Source: Hemibagrus wyckioides (Eukaryota; Chordata; Actinopteri; Siluriformes; Bagridae). From it: DNA of 64,000 bases. Numbering within the stretch: the first letter of the stretch is position 1; every line of letters starts with the position of its first letter. The notes below the pieces were generated by a model that did not search any database, was not told where the DNA came from, and saw nothing but the letters and a program-made list of their open reading frames with translations. Where the stretch lies: assembly GCF_019097595.1 (NCBI RefSeq), contig NC_080722.1:22731130-22795129 (forward strand). The letters are read 5' to 3'. This document shows, piece after piece, positions 11,851 through 24,295 of the stretch. Position numbers and translations under genes: made by a program.

Positions 11851-11910
11851 GTCCTGGAAGATTAGCCATTCTTTCGTGTGTTGAACTGGCAGGACATTTA
11901 TAAGTATGCC
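11851..11910. repeat. dispersed 60-base direct repeat, copy 2
   Basis: The partner of 8337-8395, in the same orientation about 3.5 kb away. Downstream sequence diverges after tatgcc. Confidence 0.75.
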
Positions 11911-12241
11911 TGGAACAAAGGAATAACAGGAATGAACTTGTTTTACAGATGGTTCACACCATTAACCACCACATTATGAAGATAAATTGTATGGAGTGTC
12001 ATTCTTTAAAAAACAGAAATTATACTTGAAAGATCAGTGACATGACAGAACTGAATCACTACAGGACATGCTGTTATAGAAAAATAACAACATTTCACTG
12101 AATATAAGTGATGCATATAGGGCTCAATCCTGGCAGAAAGTTTGCAATCCTAAATAGTTTGATACGTATTGTATATGGTTGAAATAATATTGATAATATG
12201 ATATCAAATTTGTGTCATATCACCCATCCCTAATAGTAATA
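11911..12241. other. unassigned non-coding stretch
   Basis: AT-rich sequence with no feature I can name. Confidence 0.5.
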
Positions 12242-12903
12242 CAGTAATGCCCCACTATATCGCGGTTAATTTACCACGGTCCCGGTATATCGCGGATTTT
12301 TATTTGGAACACAACTCTTTTTTTTTGCGGATTTTCACGGATATAGCAGTAAAATGTAGATTGGTTTTACTTTTACACTGGCGTGTATGGGAGGTACACC
12401 CTGGAGAATAAAGTGCTGCTGGTGATGGAGTAATAGGTGAATAAACACTAGCAGAGCTCCTTACTTCTCGAGATTGATGGCTCCTGAACATCGGAATTAT
12501 CTTCCTCCTCCAACTGCAAACAAAGTCTTTTTGAAACAAACTTTAGTAAGTTGCACTGTTTCATTTTAGTTTAATGTGCAACTAAACTTCTGTGATCCTC
12601 TGTGAAATGTGCTCAGTGTGGAGGGATAGGGGCAGCATGAGCGTAGAGACACTTGATTCATCCTCAAAGCCGGAGGACGCTCTTGCGTAGAAAGTACAAA
12701 AATTGACTCACAGAAGTAACCTATGACGTGAATTTACCCCAAATTCATCTTGCTATATGCTTGCTAATGTTTGCTGTGTGTGTTTAAAGAATGTGGGAGG
12801 CTAATTTGCAGCTTAAACATCATCGCATCAACATGTATTGCGGATTTTCGTTTATCACGGGTGGTTTTGGAACGTAACCCCCGCAATAAATGGTATAATG
12901 TAA
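12242..12903. mobile_element. Tigger/pogo-like non-autonomous element
   Basis: The left end reads cagtaatgccccactatatcgcgg and the right end reads atcacgggtggttttggaacgtaacccccgc. These are the signature terminal blocks of a vertebrate MITE family with 'cgcgg' motifs that I associate with TcMar-Tigger. The length is about 660 bases with no transposase. The interior is unrelated AT-rich and CpG-containing sequence. The superfamily call is from memory. Confidence 0.5.
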
Positions 12904-13667
12904 TGACATTATATGTCATGGTAGTCACAAACTATTGACTACCTTAAAAATGCCATCAATACACTGTATCTTGTAAAGTTTGCACCCATCTTGAGCATGG
13001 CTGAGTTGTCAACACTGGAAAGATGACATGTTCTTGTCAAAAGTATTAGATTTCCATCCATATCAATTTCATTTCTACCCCAAAAACTGTTTGCCAGAGA
13101 TATTGATTATTTCAAAAGGAGGGTGTTGAAAGAGTACTGCACAACAGTAGTATAGCTACTCAGCTTTTGATTTTTCAAAACAATTCCCCAACATGGGTAA
13201 GATTCTTGCAAAACATCTGAAGACCAGACCCCCAGCACATGCCTGGCAGGTAAGATGTGGAGGTCTCATTTCCACAAGTTCTGGGCCCTCACACACATAC
13301 AGAAGGAGTTAAATCAACCATCTGCATGTAAAACAGACATCTGCATGTTTACATTCTGCATGAGATCTCACCATATGTATTCAGTGTTCTCATTTACCAC
13401 CTAATGCGTTCATGAATTATGCAGATATAGAACATGGAAAGAGTTTCCGTCTGCTTATTATGCTTATGAGAAAGAGTTCCATGTGTGCCTTTGGAGTGGA
13501 GTTTATTCAAAATCCATTGTGTTTACATTGTTGCTGTGTGTGCTTTTAAATGATGTGCAATGATTCCAATTGTAGGGGAAAAGAGCTAATTACTGGAACT
13601 TACCTGATTTTACATCTCTTTAAAAAATCTTTACCTCGCCTTAAAGTTCTATATAGTGATGTGTTGC
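12904..13667. other. unassigned non-coding stretch
   Basis: No recognisable gene or repeat. Mixed AT-rich sequence up to the left edge of the nested transposon locus. Confidence 0.5.
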
Positions 13668-14052
13668 ACAAAGTCAAGCCAATATTTCCAAACTTTACAA
13701 ACACTGGGCATAGCCAATACAATAATTTGGACTTCTCATGGTTTACTGAGCAACAAACACAGATCAGGTCAGCCAAGGAAAACAAAAACATTTGATACCA
13801 AACCATTAGGAGAGCTGTGAAGAAAAACTCAGTCATAAGGCAGGGCAGGGGGCAAGATCTCACAAGCCACCATTCAAAAGAAGACTTCCAGAGCAGAAAT
13901 ATAGAGGCCATACCATAAGATGCCAGTCATCAGCAGTAAGGATCAGAAGGCCAGATTGGAATTCGTACTGTACAGAGGCAAGCCACAAAAGCTCTTGAAC
14001 CAAGATGAACCTACTGAAATGATGGAAAACCAAACTGTGGAGAAAGAACATA

Positions 14053-15300
14053 CACTATATTGCCAAAAATATTCGCTCACCTGCCTTGACTCGCATATGA
14101 ACTTAAGTGACATCCCATTCCTAATCCATAGGGTTCAATATGATGTCGGTCCACCCTTTGCAGCTATAACAGCTTCAACTCTTCTGGGAAGGCTGTCCAC
14201 AAGGTTTAGGAGTGTGTTTATGGGAATTTTTGACCATTCTTCCAGAAGCGCATTTGTGAGGTCACACACTGATGTTGGACGAGAAGGCCTGGCTCTCAGT
14301 CTCCGCTCTAATTCATCCCAAAGGTGTTCTATCGGGTTGAGGTCAGGACTCTGTGCAGGCCAGTCAAGTTCATCCACACCAGACTCTGTCATCCATGTCT
14401 TTATGGACCTTGCTTTGTGCACTGGTGCACAGTCATGTTGGAAGAGGAAGGGGCCAGCTCCAAACTGTTCCCACAAAGTTGGGAGCATGGAATTGTCCAA
14501 AATGTCTTGGTATGCTGAAGCATTCAGAGTTCCTTTCACTGGAACTAAGGGGCCAAGCCCAACTCCTGAAAAACAACCCCACACCATAATCCCCCCTCCA
14601 CCAAACTTTACACTTGGCACAATGCAGTCAGACAAGTACCGTTCTCCTGGCAACCACCAAACCCAGACTCGTCCATCAGATTGCCAGATGGAGAAGCGCG
14701 ATTCCTCACTCCAGAGAACGCGTCTCCACTGCTCTAGAGTCCAGTGGCGGCATGCTTTACACCACTGCATCTGACGCTTTGCATTGCACTTGGTGATGTA
14801 TGGCTTGGATGCAGCTGCTCGGCCATGGAAACCCATTCCATGAAGCTCTCTGCGCACTGTTCTTGAGCTAATCTGAAGGCCACATGAAGTTTGGAGGTCT
14901 GTAGCGATTGACTCTGCAGAAAGTTGGCGACCTCTTCACACTATGCACCTCAGCATCCGCTGACCCCGCTCCGTCAGTTTACGTGGCCTACCACTTCGTG
15001 GCTGAGTTGCTGTCGTTCCCAAACACTTCCACGTTCTTATAATACGGCTGACAGTTGACTGTGGAATATTTAGGAGCGAGGAAATTTCACGACTGGATTT
15101 GTTGCACAGGTGGCATCCTATCACAGTTCCACGCTGGAATTCACTGAGCTCCTGAGAGTGACCCATTCTTTCACAAATGTTTGTAAAAACAGTCTGCATG
15201 CCTAGGTGCTTGATTTTATACACCTGTGGCCATGGAAGTGATTGGAACACCTGATTCTGATTATTTGGATGGGTGAGCAAATACTTTTGGCAATATAGTG
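14053..15300 (-). mobile_element. Tc1-like DNA transposon, copy B (nested)
   Basis: Full-length at 1248 bp, flanked by TA at 14051-14052 and 15301-15302. Left terminus cactatattgccaaaaata, right terminus the near-complement. It is the same family as copies A and C and is very similar to both over its entire length. It is inserted in an older Tc1-like relic, so it is the younger of the two. Confidence 0.93.
14135..15166 (-). pseudogene. Tc1-like transposase, nonsense codon and lost catalytic Asp (copy B)
   Basis: The start codon is at 15164-15166 and the stop at 14135-14137; the span of 1032 bases corresponds to 343 residues with no frameshift. Domain order is as in copy A: helix-turn-helix region, GRPRK linker (59-63), DDE domain. 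Codon 77 (14936-14938) is TGA where copies A and C have CGA, a typical CpG-decay change. In addition, the first catalytic residue, Asp in LWSDESRF of A and C, reads Glu here (LWSEESRF, residue 154). The second Asp (HDCAPVH) and the Glu (NPIEHLWDE) are present. The protein would be cut off before the catalytic domain, and even read-through product should be inactive. Confidence 0.92.
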
Positions 15301-15512
15301 TATCTGTGCATGATCCAAAACATACAAGCTTACCTGTGAAACATGGTGGTGGTAGTGTCATGGTGTGGGCTTGGGATTCTGAAACAGACTCAATAATGTT
15401 TATTGATTATGTAATTTATGATGGCAGCAGCAGTCTCTCTGGCAGACAGAGAAACGCATCCAAATTAATCGGGAGGAACTTCATCACACAGCAAGACAAT
15501 AATCCAAATCAT

Positions 15513-16436
15513 AATAATGATTATCATAATCATAAATAAATGATTGTTTGAATTTTTGAATGTTTGGATTGTCTGAAAGGTAACAAGTGCTGTAGCAGTG
15601 CCTGAGGAGTAGTTTTAACCACAAATTGAGCTACAAAGTTGGCTAAAATGCCTTATTTTGGGTGCAGGTATTGTTTTGTTTAAAAGTTACTGAAGAGTTA
15701 TTTTTTAACTGTTATAACACTTCCGTGCAACTTGGGACCTCTGGTGCTTAAACAGTGCAAATGTATTAGATGCATAATTAATAGAATGCTGATTCCCACA
15801 ATGTGAATCACACACCTCAGAAGCACATCATCAAATATATAGATCCTATCCCACGTACATGCTTGGCCATGATTGGCCAGTTTAAAATCTGTATCATGTA
15901 TATATAACTTGAAATATTTGCCAAAATTTGATTTGTGTTGTACCTTCTTCTAGGCAAAAGATGAATGCTGTATTTATTTTTCGCTCTTATTATCCTTTTG
16001 TAACTGCATGTGACAGTGGGGTCATGGATCAGTGTGGCTTATAGAGAATGCACTTTCTCTTGTGTAAGATCTGGTTAAAATGTAATTTAAAGTTATCTGA
16101 TTTAAATCTATTTCAGTTATAGCTTGGGTGAATTTACAGTTGCAGGTTTATGTGTATAATATAATTCCTGATACATAATTAAACAAGCAAGTATAAACAG
16201 TTGGTTAGGTGAGGGGTGGGGCATAAATCCAGTTTTAATGGCGTATAGCTGTAATCATTTTACCTGTTCCTTGCTTAAATCATTGCTATCTGTCATAAAT
16301 GTTCAGATTATTTTAATACAGATTAGCATCAGATTAGTTTCAAAAAATAACCTCCTGTCACAAGAGCATATTCTTGGATTACTGTAAATTACTGCAAATC
16401 TTATATCTCTGCCTTTGAAACACACACAAAAAAGAA
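15513..16436. other. unassigned non-coding stretch
   Basis: AT-rich, starting with a short taatgattatcataatc cluster at the truncated end of the relic. No gene recognised. Confidence 0.5.
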
Positions 16437-16458
16437 TACAACACACACACACACACAC
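16437..16458. repeat. (AC)n microsatellite
   Basis: A short AC dinucleotide run. Confidence 0.85.
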
Positions 16459-17503
16459 TAGCACACAAACAAAGAAGCAGCAGGGTTTTGGTTTGCCCTG
16501 TGCCATGAACACCCTTGCTGAATTCATTAGCAATGCTACTGCCACCAAGACAGGCCTCATAACAACATACTGAGTCCCATAGGTCAAATTAGTGTATAGA
16601 TTTGTCTGAGTAGACAATAAAGTGTGTGACATGAAAAAAATGCACCCTATTCAGACTGCATATTGTTCCAATTTTGTCATTAGTTTTAGCACTGGCTGGA
16701 GAGTTCTGTTTGCTCCAGAAATGAACTCGGTACTCCCCTTTGAAACTTACAAACACCCGTTTCTTGTTCCTTTCTGGGCTACAAAGAAGCAGTTTCTAGT
16801 ATCAGATTGCAGAGTGGCAGAGAAAGAGTGTTTAGCAATAAATCACCTGAAACAGTCTTGTTAAGACCTGACTTTTGATTTTGAAGGGCAAGAGGCTAAT
16901 AAACATTCCCCACATGCTATCCACTAGCCAGAAGCTTTAGAGGGTATTGCTGTAGTGGCAATATCTCTGAATTTTCAATACTGTGGCAGTTTTAATAAAA
17001 GTTATTATTGTAAACACAGTGTGGTCCTGGACTCCACAGAGGCATAATATTAAGGTGTGGTGGATGGTTCTCAGTGAGCATGTTAGCATGATGGTTTACC
17101 TAAACCTGATGTGTTCATCATGCATGCAGGTTTACCACATGGATGCATTCCTATGAGATAGATTGGTCTCTCTCTTTCTGACTCACACACAGACACATTT
17201 GTACACACAGTAGGGTCAAACTGACTGTTTTTTTTTTTGTTTTTTTTTAGTTTAAATATACAGAGAAAGAGCTAGCTGCAACGAGCACTAATAGCTTGTG
17301 TCACTCTCCTTATAAAGAGGCATTTCTTCAATTCATCTGGAACTGTTATTGTGCAGCGATGGGCACTTGTGAAAATGTTATGGTAATGTAGGAGCGGATT
17401 AGGTGTCACATTGGATTGCTGGGGGTTCACCAGCACCAGTGCTCATTGGGACATTAGGAGCTGAAAAAGGAACTAAAAATTTGATCTGTATTATGTAGTG
17501 CTG

Positions 17504-17504
<1 letters not shown>
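16459..17504. other. unassigned non-coding stretch
   Basis: Mixed AT-rich sequence with a T-rich patch at 17229-17248. No recognisable coding region. Confidence 0.5.

Positions 17505-17533
<29 letters not shown>
17505..17533. repeat. (CT)n microsatellite
   Basis: A pure CT run of about 14 units. Confidence 0.9.
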
Positions 17534-17539
<6 letters not shown>

Positions 17540-20500
17540 CTTTACCCCCCTCAGTGCATGGCTATAAGCCAAACAGCAATGGTATGGGCCCTGAAAACTC
17601 TCTCCATCCCACCAACTCGTCCTGACCACTCCTGGCCAAAGAGAAAAAAAATAAAAATAAAAAAAGGAGCCAGACTATCAGACTCCAAGAGCATAAGACC
17701 ACTACTGAATGAAAGAAGCCTTCTTCTCCAACACGACTAAGGTATGAAGAGGGACTATGACCACCCTGAACCACTGCACTACCCTCCCTTTAGAAACACA
17801 TAAACATATATCTACTGGACACATATATGTGCATATCCATAGCTGTGAATATACAGAACACACCTGTCGAAACGAATCTAATCAGCAATATGGATAAACA
17901 TCCCTGACGAAAACATGAGCATATCTTTACAGCAATCAAAACCTTGGGAGCCAAGCTAAAACTTACACTGAAACTGTCAGTAGTTATGTAAGTGTGGGCT
18001 TATTTCTTTAATGGAAGTGAACTTTATTTTCCACTGTTAACCTTAACTGGCAGAAAACAGCTTTATCAATAGAAATTACATGAAAGCCACAAAACTGAGC
18101 GTGAAGAAACCTGCAGTGGAGGCAAAGTCATTTAAAACCTGTAAATATGTATATATGTATTACAAAATAGGTTGTAGTTCCTCTGATTATAGAAAGGAAA
18201 AGATTTAAAGGCAGCAAGGTCAAAAAAGGATGTTTTTTGTACATCTCAACAATTTCGCGATAATTTTGCATCTTTAGAACTGCATTTTTACGTCTTCTCC
18301 TCCAGCATCAGTGTTGGTCAAAACCTCACAACCACATTCTAAAATTTTGTGGAAAGCCTTCCCAGAAGAGTGGAGGTTATTAATACGGTAAATAAATCTG
18401 GAATGGGATGTTTAACAAGCATATAAACCTCCACAAACCTGTGGCTGTATAGTGTAGCTGCACATTACCCTTTTGATCTCTACTAGAAACCTGATACATT
18501 AAGAATGACATTCTTACTGATAATGATACATTATTATTTTTATCCATTTGTAGTTATGTTGAATGTTGGTAAATATCAGTGGAACAATGTTATCAGTTGT
18601 CTTATATCAGCTACAATATGACAAAAATACAACTTGTCATGTTGGAGAAACCAGAAAATGCTAAATCAGCTGTTACTAGAACAGTAATATATTAAAAGGA
18701 GCACTTTAATACAATCCTGAGCTTTGAAATGACATTCTGAGCTGCTGTTTTTTTTTGTTTTGTTTTGTTTTTGTTTTTAGAAAATTACGAATCAGAATCA
18801 TTCAGTAATGCTGTGGTGGTATAAATGATATTAACCCCCATTTGATTGGTTTATGCTGAACTAACTGAATAATTCCAACTGCTCCAAACACACATTATAT
18901 CCTACCTGCTTTTAATAAATGATAAAGTTGTGATGAACTTCTTGACCCCAGTATAATAATGATCATGTTCAGATCCTGTTTTTGCACGTTAGTTTGCCAG
19001 TTTCCTAAGCTAAACTATCAGACATGGAAAGCAATAAAGGAAGAAAAACAGCAAAGTCAAACATTTTATTGGACGGATTGAGGAGTGTTTCTCTGTGCAT
19101 GAAACCCAATTCCCTTTTCAGGGTAATTAAATATAAACTTGGGTTTCAGAAAGGGATTGCAAATAAGACAGGAGGAAAAGAACATATTAGGTCTTAATTG
19201 TTTTGTGTTCAGGTCAGGTAATTGTGATATTTTTTGATCCAGACTCTAATCAGTTTAGGGACTTATTTTGCTTGGCCAAGCAAATGTTGTGTCTTACTTA
19301 TCATAACTGGCTATACACTAACAGTGTCTCGGGACAAAGTACCTTGCAGACTTTAACCAGTGATGGACGTCAAAGCTGTGCCAATTGCAAGAGGTGGAAA
19401 CAAATGAAATTGAACATCAATACGTGAACATAACTTTTTAAATAAACATTTGTACTAAGCTAACTCTCTTGGCAGAATGCTTTCTGGTAACCTGTCTCTA
19501 CTGGGAGGATTTAATATAAAACGCGCATGAAAGGCTGGACACATTAGTGGTAAAGACTACTGGCAAGATGTGACATGAGTAATGTGATTTGTTTGTTTAA
19601 AGCTAGGCAAAGCTGGCATTTTCACGGGTTGTTACTTATTTTAAAGCTCCTTGGTTTTTGTTGAAGTCATGTGTCAAGTGTTCAGGTTTTTTGTCAGAGA
19701 GGGACTGGAATAAGTGCCTGTTCCTAGCCACAACTGACCCACCCTTAACCACGGTCAATCTAATTCTAAACCTCAAGTAAGGGATCAGGCTCTCTTAAAC
19801 ATGGAAAATGAATGGATACTAATATCTATGGCTTTGCAGGGTATCCGATTTATTACTTGATGGACGTGTGTCGGAGCCTGATGTCCTCAGCCTGACTCTA
19901 TTGCTTGCCAGTTTAAACAAATGATGATCCTTCTTTACACAGCAGGGCATCTCCATCCCCGGGGATGTTACAATCGAAACATCATGTTCTTCAATCCAAG
20001 CTCTGGCATTTTCCTGTGAATGAGACCCTGCTCTACTCATTAGCTAATTGCCTTGCTTCTCTTGGGGTAAATTACAGCAAAGAGTAAAACAAGCTGGAGA
20101 ACATTCCCTCTACTTATAATTATGTTAAGACTTAAGCTCAGATCTAAGAGTTCAGAGTTCCAGTAGATGGAAAAGACACATGAGCAGTTTCTCACCTCTA
20201 TGTAGGCTCTAATTGGAGAAGGGCCTGGCTGTAGTTCGAGATCTAGCATCAGCACTCCATTTTTGCTGGATCATTTCCACGGCCATTACCACTAATCAAA
20301 TAATGTTAAAAATAGCAAACCAAAAAATGTGGATTCAACTAAAAATTTGTAAATTGAAAAGAGGTTAACATGATCATTGGTGATACATTTCTATTTAAAA
20401 AGCAATAAGAAAAAGTCAAGCCCTCCTGAACCTATGAAATGTTTCTTTCCACTCTCTTTATGTCTTTAACTGAAGTCCACACAGGACTTGGAATGGTTCA

Positions 20501-20786
20501 TATAAAATGCACAGACCTACATTCAGCAGTTTCATTTACATTTAAATTAAATATATGTGTAGGTTAGGAGGACTTCAGCCTCCATCTACCCAATAAGTGT
20601 ATAAGACTCCCTGTAGCTAAATGAAAACACTTTTGCTTTTATTTCCACCCACTCAACTTTTTTTCTGAAAAACTTAACCTTTTTTACTGATACAAGGTTC
20701 ATATTAACACACTGATTTCAGCCTAAAATCTGGTTTATACTTCACGTGTATACAGAAACAGCAGCAATGTTAACACAACACTTTAT
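17534..20786. other. unassigned non-coding stretch
   Basis: Over 3 kb without a recognisable gene or repeat family. Small low-complexity patches occur at 17645-17665 (A-rich) and 18749-18778 (TTTTG-type). Confidence 0.5.
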
Positions 20787-20808
20787 GTACTTTATGTACA
20801 TAAAGTAC
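20787..20808. other. 22-bp perfect palindrome
   Basis: gtactttatgt (20787-20797) is followed directly by its exact reverse complement acataaagtac. It is preceded by another ctttatgta unit, so it may have grown from a local duplication. Confidence 0.9.
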
Positions 20809-20825
20809 TTACATTCTATATGCAT

Positions 20826-20980
20826 TCATCTGGTGGACTACTAGCGACATCCACTAGATGGCCAAGCTGCCATGGCTGGGCCCTTGAGCAAGGCCCTTAA
20901 CCTTCAATCACTCAGTTGTATAAATAAGAAATGTAAGTCGCTCTGTATAAGGGTGTCTGCCAAATGCCATAAATGTAAAT
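20826..20980 (+). repeat. SINE/MITE-like dispersed repeat
   Basis: It contains gcccttgagcaaggccctta and, further on, gtaagtcgctctgtataagg, ending in a taaatgtaaatg tail. This pairing is a very common fish repeat by memory. Related 'ttgctcaa(g)ggccc' text on the opposite strand occurs near 29975 and 56870. Confidence 0.6.
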
Positions 20981-22237
20981 GTTAATTTATGTTGTTATTG
21001 GACCATGGTACACATAAAGCAATGTCCCAACAACTGGTGGATACATGTGGCAGCCATCTTGTACACACAAATGCATAGATAAAAGTATAATAAACCCTTA
21101 TCATTTTAAACCTCTTTTGATGTTGTGGAAATGGTTAACCTAAAATGTCAGCAGTATAACCATCAAGTGATGTGCAAACACCTATATACGCAGGTCAAAA
21201 ATATATATACATATTCAAGATTAATTATTCAACATTATTCAAGAACCGTTTAAGATCTTCAGTGTCATTGGAACACATAACTCATGTATACAAGTCATAC
21301 ATGCAGCTGTACTCCCCTCACTCACTGCAGCTTATGACTGGATGTCTTCCAGTAACATCTATAAAGCCCTTCACATTTCCTTTATATTTTTAGATCTGCA
21401 CAGCTCTTCATTTCTGTCATCAATAGATTGCAAGTCATAACTAGATTGTAATTTCAAATGCTTCATGTTTAATGAAATGTTCAACCATTTCAGTGGTGAT
21501 ATGGATTCAGATTTGGGGTTATTATCTTGTTAAAGATCAACCTTCAAGTATTAACCTACTAGCAAAGGTAACCAGAAATTCATGATGTTTGAGTCCCTGG
21601 ACTACAAGCTGCAAACCAACCCTAAAGAATGAATCATCCCTTGCCATATTTTACTGTGGCTTTGAGAGTGTTTCCTCAGATGCATGAAACATGTTATCAG
21701 CCTGACTGTATATAATGGTATTTTTAACGGCCAATGTATTTTACATTCATTACCTGCCTGTAAACAGAGAACATCTGCATCTTTTTTGATCTGAAACTCC
21801 TTTCTTTCCCCATTGCGATGTATAATAATGAGATGTATGTAACTTTATATCAATGCCAAATGCAATTAAGAGGAAAAATGGTTTATGAGAATGATTTTTG
21901 TTAGGATAACTTTTAGTAGATTGTCCAACTGTTGCAAAAGGTGGTGCACTGGTCATGAAGAAATGTTTTGCAAAAATTTTGACATAAGTCCTGGTTAATT
22001 AAATCATCTAGTACAGTTATTACAATGCAGACCAAATTGAAGTAACACATCCTCTATGACTCACCCACTCTTTAAAACCTACCTGAACAGCAGACCAAAC
22101 AAAGTGATCACAGCTTCAGTGCAATGGAAACCTGGGTAGTATGAAGAGAAACTGGGCATGACTGGAGATCTTGCAGATACTGCAATGTGCTCACTTAAGC
22201 TGCTCCAGGTGCTGCTGACTACAGTGGAAAGGTCTTG

Positions 22238-22241
<4 letters not shown>
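20981..22241. other. unassigned non-coding stretch
   Basis: No gene or named repeat recognised. Confidence 0.5.
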
Positions 22242-22289
<48 letters not shown>

Positions 22290-22297
22290 ACACACAC
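22242..22297. repeat. (AC)n microsatellite
   Basis: About 27 AC units with a single T interruption at 22285. The longest CA-type array in the window. Confidence 0.92.
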
Positions 22298-24295
22298 TCT
22301 TTCTCTGTGTGGGCTAAAGGAGTAGTTTTGCCAAAAATAGTTTACACAAGCTTCCTTTCACCCCACATGTCGACCATCATCGAAGACATGTTTAGTGCGT
22401 GATGTTTTTTTTTTACTCCACAAATGTATCTACCATAAGACAATGGTGAAAGAAGAGTTACATGTTCTTGCTAGTAAGCTAACATGTAATCGCAAAAATG
22501 AATGACTTTTATATCCAAAACCTTGTTCAACTGTAGGAGAATCCAGTGACACAGTTATTCCTTCAACTACATGCTCACTCTTGTCATTTTTATGCTACCC
22601 ACTTTATAACCTTCATAACATTAGGGATAATATAGGGATAAATTAGGGATAAAATAGTAACTTTAATTTAAACTTTTGCGCCACAAGCTTCAGGATCATC
22701 ACGGGTGATAATCTAATTATTAAACAGTTTTTAAGCAGTTATTGGTGAGTAAATCCGATAAATATTTGCAAAAAGGTTTGTGGTTGATCATGTTCAATGT
22801 CTATCAAATAGCCTCTTCAAGTGAAAGTTCACTATCAAATTGTTCCTCACTCTCTGCGAATTACATTTGGAGACTTGAATATCCCAAATCCCAGAATCCC
22901 AAAGATTCTGTTGCATGGCACACCTTCATATAAATACAGTTGAACAAGTGTCCTCATTTGAGTGTTGTCTCTAGTTCTTTATTTGTGTTTACTTTGTGTT
23001 CTTGGAAAAAGATCTTATTTTCTGACATAGCGTGGCAGACATGCAAGTGTTCCAAGCAGGAAAGACAAACACACGTCTGACAAAGTCAAATAACCAATTT
23101 TCAGTGCTGCTTTAAATAGGAAAGCACTGCCCTGTCAGGCAGTCTGTGGCTTCTGTCCACTCTAAAGAAGGGTTCGATCACCCAACCCTTTCTCCCCTTT
23201 CTTCTCCGCCCTTAACTGGAACTGTGGGCAGGGTGCTCTCACTATGCCTGTTTTGTATGCAACAGATGAGTCACATGTTCTAACTGAGTTTAACAGTGTG
23301 TTCTTGGCTTCGCAGTTCCCTGATCAGGTGTGCTGGAATAAACACAGCTGTTAATTGGTAGTTTTCATTTAGCTCATCCGTGTACTGGTTTAACTGATGC
23401 ACTCAGTATGTCAGATAAATAAAGATTATAAATAAAGAAATAATTAGAAATAAATTTTCTAAATGGTATAATAATTGTTAAGCCATTTAAAACTTTAGGA
23501 AAATGTAAATGTCTAGAAATTATTCATTCTATTAATACATAATTAATAGAAATAATTATGTAATAATTATATTTGTTTTTTATAATTTTCCCGCAGGTGA
23601 TTTATGAAGAAACTATTTGAAACCATTACAGTTTCTAATGTGTTTATAAATGTTCATAGTGGAGATCTAACAACAGCATCTAAAATCCTCATCTAAAAGC
23701 TAATAACAAAACTGAACCTGCAGAGATCAAACAGAAACTATGAAGATGAGATGCCTTCCTGGAGGTGTGTGGAGGTGTATGTATGTGTCTAGTTTAAGGG
23801 GAAAAAAATAAGGTACACTGGGCTTACTTCCTGGACTCATTCCTCCTCCACTTGAAATGTTACTGTGTATGTTGATATTAAAAAAAAAAAAAAAAATCTC
23901 TCTGGAACCTGTGCATATCTTCTGTGAATAGCTTCCAGAGACTTTTACTGGAAATTATGGCTGACACATTTGCACCTGATGTTTTTATCTCCTTTTTTCA
24001 TTCCATCTGCATAAACCATGCCACAGCTTTACTGCAACTCAATTCAGCTCAATCTAATTGGAGTGAAACTGTATTTGGTGTTGTAAAGCTGAAGCTTCTA
24101 AGCTATTTGATCAGGTAGGAAATGTAAAATTTAGAGTGGTGCCTGGTAAAAGAGTTGCATTTGGAAATCACGTGTGAGCATGTAGAGATGTAGGCAAGTC
24201 CTGGAGAGAAAACAATCAGCTGTTTTTTCTTGAGCTCAGGTAACTGTTTGCATGTTTTCCGTTTGTCCAGGTGTGAGTGATGTCTTAATATGACC
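22298..24295. other. unassigned non-coding stretch
   Basis: It includes three close copies of tagggata (22622-22655) and an A run at about 23879-23896. No gene recognised. Confidence 0.5.

Larger units (their letters stand above)
13668..15512 (+). mobile_element. old Tc1-like relic, family 2, copy F2 (split by Tc1 copy B)
   Basis: The left part, 13668-14052, aligns with 27460-27775 of the same family (gggcatagccaatacaa, atcagcagtaag.atcagaag, ggaattc and gtggagaaa are shared in order). The right part begins at 15301 and continues the same alignment (ctg..catgat.caaaacat). The inserted Tc1 copy B at 14053-15300 therefore interrupts it at a TA. The relic lacks its left terminal repeat and is truncated on the right near 15512, where AT-rich sequence takes over. 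Confidence 0.8.
13680..15512 (+). pseudogene. Tc1-like transposase relic (copy F2)
   Basis: Plus-strand pieces on both sides of the nested element: a KARLEF segment near 13945-13965 before it, and after it a segment reading HDPKHTSLPVKHGGGSVMVW (from 15306), then FITQQDNNPNH (about 15480-15512). The QQDN motif carries the second catalytic Asp. The frame then runs into unrelated AT-rich sequence, so the Glu motif is lost. Disabled by the insertion, internal deletions and C-terminal truncation. Confidence 0.7.

Noticed and set aside
13920..14774. 284-codon plus-strand frame across the nested locus
   Set aside because: It fuses a piece of the family-2 relic with the antisense of copy B. The fusion is a by-product of the insertion and has no known domain in the antisense part.
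22622..22655. tagggata repeats resembling telomere repeats
   Set aside because: Only three imperfect copies with AT-rich spacers; not TTAGGG arrays.
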